Source: Haliea sp041746975 (GTDB taxonomy: Bacteria; Pseudomonadota; Gammaproteobacteria; Pseudomonadales; Halieaceae). From it: DNA of 19,111 bases. Location of the stretch: the NCBI GenBank assembly GCA_041746975.1, contig JBGTGB010000044.1, forward strand, positions 1-19,111. The letters are read 5' to 3'. The notes under the pieces were generated by a model. The model saw nothing but the letters and a program-made list of their open reading frames with translations. It was not told where the DNA came from and made no database searches. Both the position numbers and the translations under genes were made by a program. Below, piece by piece: positions 15,589-19,111 of the stretch. The first letter of the stretch is position 1; each line of letters starts with the position of its first letter.

Positions 15589-16911
15589 GTGAGAGAAGGA
15601 AGCCTGGACGCACCCACCCGCCACCCCGTCGAATGGCGCTCTGAGGATTTCTGGGACCAGGGCAAGCTGAATGCAGAACTGGAGCGGGTGTTCGACATCT
15701 GCCACAGCTGCCGCCGCTGCGTCAGCCTCTGCGACAGTTTTCCCACCCTGTTCGACCTGGTAGACGAGTCCGAGTCCATGGAAGTGGACGGCGTCGCCAA
15801 ATCCGATTTTCACAAGGTCGTGGAGCAATGTTACCTGTGCGACCTGTGCTACATGACCAAGTGCCCGTACGTGCCGCCCCACGAGTGGAACGTGGACTTC
15901 CCGCACCTGATGCTGCGGGCCAAAGCCGTGCACTTCCGCAAGGCGGGCGCGCGCCTGCGCGACCGGGTCCTGACCAGCACAGACACCACCTTCGGCCTCG
16001 CCACCATTCCGCTGGTGGACGTGACCGTCAATGCCCTGAACCGCAACGGCGCTTTTCGCAAGGCGCTGGAGTCCAGCTTCGGCATCCACCACGAGGCGCC
16101 AGTACCCGAGTTCCACAGCAATACCCTGCGCAAGCGGGTCAAGCCGATGGTGAAGAACCTGGAACCAAAGCCAGTAGGCAGCACCACCGGTAAAGTGGCG
16201 CTTTACGCCACCTGCTATGGGAACTACAACAGTCCCGAGATCGGCGAGGACTTCGTCAAGGTGTTCCAGCACAACGGCATCCACATCGACATTGTGCCGA
16301 AAGAGAAGTGCTGTGGCATGCCCAAGCTGGAATTGGGCGACCTGGAAACCGTACAGAAACTCAAGGAGGCCAACATCCCGGTGCTGGCGCAGCTGGTGGA
16401 CGAGGGCTACGACCTGGTCGCGCCCATCCCCTCCTGTGTCCTGATGTACAAGCAGGAGCTGCCCCTGCTGTTCCCCGACGACCCCGATGTGATGAAAGTG
16501 AAGGCCGCCTTCTTCGACCCCTTCGAGTACCTGTGGTTGAGGCACAAGGGCGGAGCCCTCAACACCGAGTTCCCCAATGCCATGGGCGACATCGCCTACC
16601 AGGTGGCCTGCCACCAACGGGTGCAGAATATCGGCCTCAAGACCCGGGACGTGCTGAACCTGGTGCCGGACACCGCGGTGACTGCCCAGGAGCGCTGTTC
16701 CGGCCATGACGGTACCTACGCCATCAAACAGGAGACCCGCGACAAGTCGGTTAAAATCGCCCGGCCTGTGGTGCGCAAGGTGGATCAGCAGGATCCTGAT
16801 TATTTCATGAGCGACTGCCCGATGGCGGCCACGCACATTGCCAACTTGTCCGAGAAGGTCGACAAGGCGGAACACCCCATGACCCTGTTGCGCATGGCCT
16901 ACGGCCTGTAA
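15589..16911 (+). CDS. Fe-S oxidoreductase, GlpC/HdrD-like with two 4Fe-4S motifs and CCG domains
   Basis: A 440-residue heterodisulfide-reductase-related iron-sulfur protein. Two cluster motifs lie near the N-terminus: C38-xx-C41-xx-C44-xxx-C48 and C81-xx-C84-xx-C87-xxxx-C92-P. These should carry two 4Fe-4S clusters for electron transfer. The C-terminal two thirds resembles a pair of CCG (DUF224) domains. The first is typical (C209, then C241-C242-G, and C283). The second is degenerate, with C341 and C370-S-G in place of CCG, and a further C410 in SDCPM. The protein is soluble with no flavin motif, so it probably passes electrons between partners rather than forming a complete reductase. The start is GTG at 15589, with GAGGA about seven bases upstream. 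It is followed 17 bp later by the DUF3501 gene. The context suggests redox coupling to the rubrerythrin. Confidence 0.9.
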   Translation: MREGSLDAPTRHPVEWRSEDFWDQGKLNAELERVFDICHSCRRCVSLCDSFPTLFDLVDESESMEVDGVAKSDFHKVVEQCYLCDLCYMTKCPYVPPHEWNVDFPHLMLRAKAVHFRKAGARLRDRVLTSTDTTFGLATIPLVDVTVNALNRNGAFRKALESSFGIHHEAPVPEFHSNTLRKRVKPMVKNLEPKPVGSTTGKVALYATCYGNYNSPEIGEDFVKVFQHNGIHIDIVPKEKCCGMPKLELGDLETVQKLKEANIPVLAQLVDEGYDLVAPIPSCVLMYKQELPLLFPDDPDVMKVKAAFFDPFEYLWLRHKGGALNTEFPNAMGDIAYQVACHQRVQNIGLKTRDVLNLVPDTAVTAQERCSGHDGTYAIKQETRDKSVKIARPVVRKVDQQDPDYFMSDCPMAATHIANLSEKVDKAEHPMTLLRMAYGL

Positions 16912-16928
16912 CGTTCAAGGAGATCACT

Positions 16929-17528
16929 ATGGCACAGCTATCACGCGCCGACCTCTGGTCACTGGAGGAGTACGCGGAAGAGCGCCCCCGGTTCCGGGCG
17001 CAGGTTATCGAGCACAAGAAAACCCGGCAGCTGGGCCTGGGCGACCATGCCCGCCTCTACTTCGAGGACGCCCTGACCATCAAGTACCAGATCCAGGAAA
17101 TGCTGCGGATCGAGAAAGTGTTCGAGGCCGCCGGTATCACCGAGGAGTTGGACGCCTACAATCCCCTGATCCCGGACGGCCACAACTGGAAAGCCACCTT
17201 TATGCTCGAATACGACGATCCCGTCGAGCGCGCGGAACGGCTGGCACAGATGATTGGCATTGAGGACAAGGTGTGGTTGCAGGTGGGTAACTGCGAAAAG
17301 ATCTACCCCATCGCCGATGAAGATCTGGAGCGCGCCAACGACAGCAAGACCTCCTCTGTGCACTTCATGCGTTTCGAATTGACGCCGGAGATGATTACCG
17401 CGACCAAGAATGGCGAGCCAATCCATGCGGGCATTGACCACCCGGCCTACCCCATTGAAAAATTCACCATCGCCAGCACCGTTCGCGACTCCCTGACTGC
17501 AGATCTGGAGTCCGGCCAGGTTCATTAA
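16929..17528 (+). CDS. DUF3501 family protein
   Basis: A 199-residue soluble protein that I recognise as the DUF3501 family; its biochemical role is unknown. It is rich in charged residues and has no signal peptide or membrane helix. Segments likely to be conserved include RPRFRAQVIEHKKTRQ (19-34), LGDHARLYFED (37-47), YNPLIPDGHNWKATFMLEY (77-95) and HAGIDHPAY (166-174). The histidines and acidic residues there could bind a metal, but no established motif is present; the only cysteine is C122. A strong AAGGAGA (16917-16923) lies five bases before ATG. The 17-bp gap to the Fe-S protein gene indicates an operon. I recall this pair, often with a rubrerythrin, recurring in proteobacteria. Its stop is followed within two bases by the tandem repeat separating it from the convergent hrpB. 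Confidence 0.88.
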   Translation: MAQLSRADLWSLEEYAEERPRFRAQVIEHKKTRQLGLGDHARLYFEDALTIKYQIQEMLRIEKVFEAAGITEELDAYNPLIPDGHNWKATFMLEYDDPVERAERLAQMIGIEDKVWLQVGNCEKIYPIADEDLERANDSKTSSVHFMRFELTPEMITATKNGEPIHAGIDHPAYPIEKFTIASTVRDSLTADLESGQVH

Positions 17529-17530
17529 TA

Positions 17531-17590
17531 AAGGGTCAGGTCCCTTTTAAAAAAGGGGTCAGGTCCATTTTAAAAGGGGTCAGGTCCCTT
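17531..17590. repeat. Three tandem copies of a GGGTCAGGTCC / TTTTAAAA repeat between convergent genes
   Basis: GGGTCAGGTCC occurs at 17533-17543, 17556-17566 and 17577-17587 (spacing 23 then 21 bases), separated by CTTTTAAAAAAG-type linkers. Each unit is a partial palindrome (AAAAGGG...CCCTTTT), so either strand could fold into a short hairpin with a U-run and act as a bidirectional terminator. The block fills the whole gap between the DUF3501 and hrpB genes. The hrpB stop codon (TCA on the plus strand, 17580-17582) lies in the third copy. Related GGGTCAG-type repeats occur dispersed in many proteobacterial genomes, sometimes beside REP-associated transposases; that is recollection, not something this window shows. 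Confidence 0.85.
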
Positions 17591-19111
17591 TTCCTCCTGT
17601 TTCCCCGGCGCGCTGCTTGGTCAGGCGCGTCGGCGCCGCTGCCAGGGGGTCATCGGGCCACGGATGTTTGGGGTAGCGCCCCTTCATTTCTTTTTTTACT
17701 TCCGGATACACGTTGCGCCAGAACGTCGCCAGGTCCTGGGTCACCTGCAGCGGGCGCTGCGCCGGGGAGAGCAGGTGGATCTGCAAGGGCTGGCGGCCGT
17801 CGGCGATCCGCGGCGTCGCGGCACAGCCAAACATCTCCTGCAGCTTGACCGCCAGTACCGGCGTCGCCGGACTGTAGTCGATGGCGATGCTGGAGCCCGA
17901 GGGCACCACCATTCGCTCCGGTGCCAGGCGCTCAAGTTCCAGCGGCAGTGGCCAGGGCAGCAGTGCCTGCAGGATCTGCTTCAGGTCAAGGCGGGTAAAA
18001 TCCTGCAGTCGACGCACCTGCCCCAGGTACGGCAGCAGCCACTGTTCCAGCGTTGCCAGCAGCGCTGCATCGCAAAGATCCGGCCAGGGGTTAGCGGACT
18101 CACCCCGCTGCAGCCGGTGCAGCAACTGCACCCGGGCACGCCACTGCTGCAGGGCTGGCGTCCAGGGCAGCAACAGCAGGCCGCGGCGGCGTATCAGGCT
18201 GGCAAGAGCAGCAGCCAGCGCCGCTGCCGGCACCTGCTCCAGCGGCCGACTCTCCAGCACCAACCTGCCCACGCGACGCTGGCGTTCGGCAACAAACTGT
18301 TCGCCGCGCTCGTCCCACTCGGCACGCTCCTCCAGCGTCACCAGCGGCGCCAGCACATCATCAAAGCGCGCCGGGGTAAGCGCGGTGGCACTGTAGATCC
18401 GGTCACCGGTATCCCCGTGAGCACCGCCGATTTCCGCGGTTGCCAGCCAGCGGGCCGCTGCCAGGCTGTCGCCGGCGGGAACAGTGGCGCTGCGCCCGTT
18501 AGCCAGCTGGAACTCACCACCGCGGCCGCCCTCCCGGACGCGAGCGATACGGTCGGGCCAGGCACTGGCCAGGAGCACGCCCAGCACATCCTCCGCCGGC
18601 ACCGGTAACGGACCGCGCCGGGGCTGGTAAATTTCCGAAACTATCTGCGCATAGCGTCGAGCCTGCTGCCAGCTGCGCCGGTACCAGCCCTGCAATTTGG
18701 TCGGGCAGGACTGCTCACCCAGCAGCACCGCCAGTGTCGTCCCCAGCTCCACACCCTGCTCGGCCAGCGGATTCCGCTCGGCCAGCACTGCTGCCAGTAA
18801 CGCGGCGGTTTCACGCGCGTCGATGTCGCAGCCCACCAGCAACATGTGTCCGAGGCGTGGGTGCAGGGGCATCTGGGACAAGCGCACGCCGTGGGGTGTG
18901 AGCTGCCAGCTGCCATCGTCGCGAGCGAAGGCGGCATCACAGAGCGCCAGCACATCGAGTCCCTGCTGGTAGTTGGCCGCCGGCGGCGGGTCCAGCCAGG
19001 CCAGCTCAGTAGGGTCTTGGACGCCCCAGGCGAGCAGCTGCAGCGCCAGCGGCGCCAGGTCTGACTGCAGCATCTCCGGTGTCCGCTGTTCCTGCAGACG
19101 CTGGTGCTGCT
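17580..19111 (-). CDS. hrpB: ATP-dependent helicase HrpB, C-terminal part (5' end beyond the window)
   Basis: The last 510 residues of a DEAH/RHA-family helicase; the two RecA-like lobes with Walker motifs lie upstream, outside the window. The visible start (QHQRLQEQRTPEMLQSDLAPLALQLLAWG) is the junction after the helicase core typical of HrpB. It is followed by the winged-helix/HA2-like region with MPLHPRLGHMLL. The HrpB-specific C-terminal domain then appears: YSPATPVLAVKLQEMFG, IHLLSPAQRPLQVTQDLATFW and KGRYPKHPWPDDPL. This separates it from HrpA. The biological role in bacteria is poorly defined. The final residues and the stop codon fall inside the tandem repeat shared with the DUF3501 flank, so the extreme C-terminus (KGT) appears to be repeat-derived. 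Convergent with the DUF3501 gene. Confidence 0.93.
   Translation of the reverse strand, partial: QHQRLQEQRTPEMLQSDLAPLALQLLAWGVQDPTELAWLDPPPAANYQQGLDVLALCDAAFARDDGSWQLTPHGVRLSQMPLHPRLGHMLLVGCDIDARETAALLAAVLAERNPLAEQGVELGTTLAVLLGEQSCPTKLQGWYRRSWQQARRYAQIVSEIYQPRRGPLPVPAEDVLGVLLASAWPDRIARVREGGRGGEFQLANGRSATVPAGDSLAAARWLATAEIGGAHGDTGDRIYSATALTPARFDDVLAPLVTLEERAEWDERGEQFVAERQRRVGRLVLESRPLEQVPAAALAAALASLIRRRGLLLLPWTPALQQWRARVQLLHRLQRGESANPWPDLCDAALLATLEQWLLPYLGQVRRLQDFTRLDLKQILQALLPWPLPLELERLAPERMVVPSGSSIAIDYSPATPVLAVKLQEMFGCAATPRIADGRQPLQIHLLSPAQRPLQVTQDLATFWRNVYPEVKKEMKGRYPKHPWPDDPLAAAPTRLTKQRAGETGGKGT

Noticed and set aside
15562..16875. A roughly 437-codon open frame antisense to the Fe-S protein
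   Set aside because: The plus strand encodes well-spaced cysteine cluster motifs; the antisense product is low-complexity and rich in Gly, Val and His with no domain.
17531..17590. A CRISPR array
   Set aside because: Only three copies, with 10-12-base AT linkers instead of unique spacers, and no cas genes nearby.

Overview
The window is about 60% GC, densely coded chromosomal DNA. It most resembles a marine or free-living gammaproteobacterium. Evidence for this is the divergent ybbA-ybbP/tesA locus, YgiQ, DbpA and HrpB, and a rubrerythrin/Fe-S protein/DUF3501 cluster. A Halieaceae- or Marinobacter-like host would fit, but the sequence alone does not fix the genus. I saw no tRNA, rRNA, CRISPR array, intact insertion sequence or prophage gene. 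No stretch above 300 bases lacks a gene. The longest gap (about 250 bases, 14807-15056) holds three hairpins upstream of rubrerythrin.

Region 1 (1-6921) is housekeeping. On the minus strand are a YbbA-like ABC ATPase and the N-terminal part of its FtsX/YbbP-type permease. Divergent from them, with start codons sharing one CATG, is a secreted TesA-like GDSL esterase whose stop overlaps the start of bioA (biotin synthesis). Then come a YgiQ-family radical SAM protein, preceded by a TATAAT box inside a perfect 12-bp inverted repeat, and the 23S rRNA helicase DbpA.

Region 2 (6922-14806) looks accessory and regulatory. It contains a small SRPBCC-like protein with a decayed copy of its own C-terminus beside it. 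Next is a long minus-strand operon: a cytosolic HAMP-array hybrid histidine kinase whose stop overlaps the start of a receiver-PAS-PAS-GAF-like-GGDEF-EAL protein. A winged-helix regulator is divergent from the kinase across an AT-rich intergenic region with a symmetric operator-like repeat. A membrane diguanylate cyclase is convergent with the regulator. The likely flow is: cytoplasmic signal, hybrid kinase, receiver of the GGDEF-EAL protein, cyclic-di-GMP. The winged-helix protein is a candidate transcriptional controller of the locus. The kinase G2 box and the receiver's conserved lysine both depart from consensus.

Region 3 (15057-17528) is a rubrerythrin without a rubredoxin domain, a two-cluster CCG-type Fe-S protein, and a DUF3501 protein. 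I read it as a peroxide or redox module in which the Fe-S protein may replace the missing rubredoxin as electron donor; this is inference. Region 4 is a triple 21-23-bp repeat filling the gap between DUF3501 and the convergent hrpB, whose N-terminal helicase core lies beyond the window.
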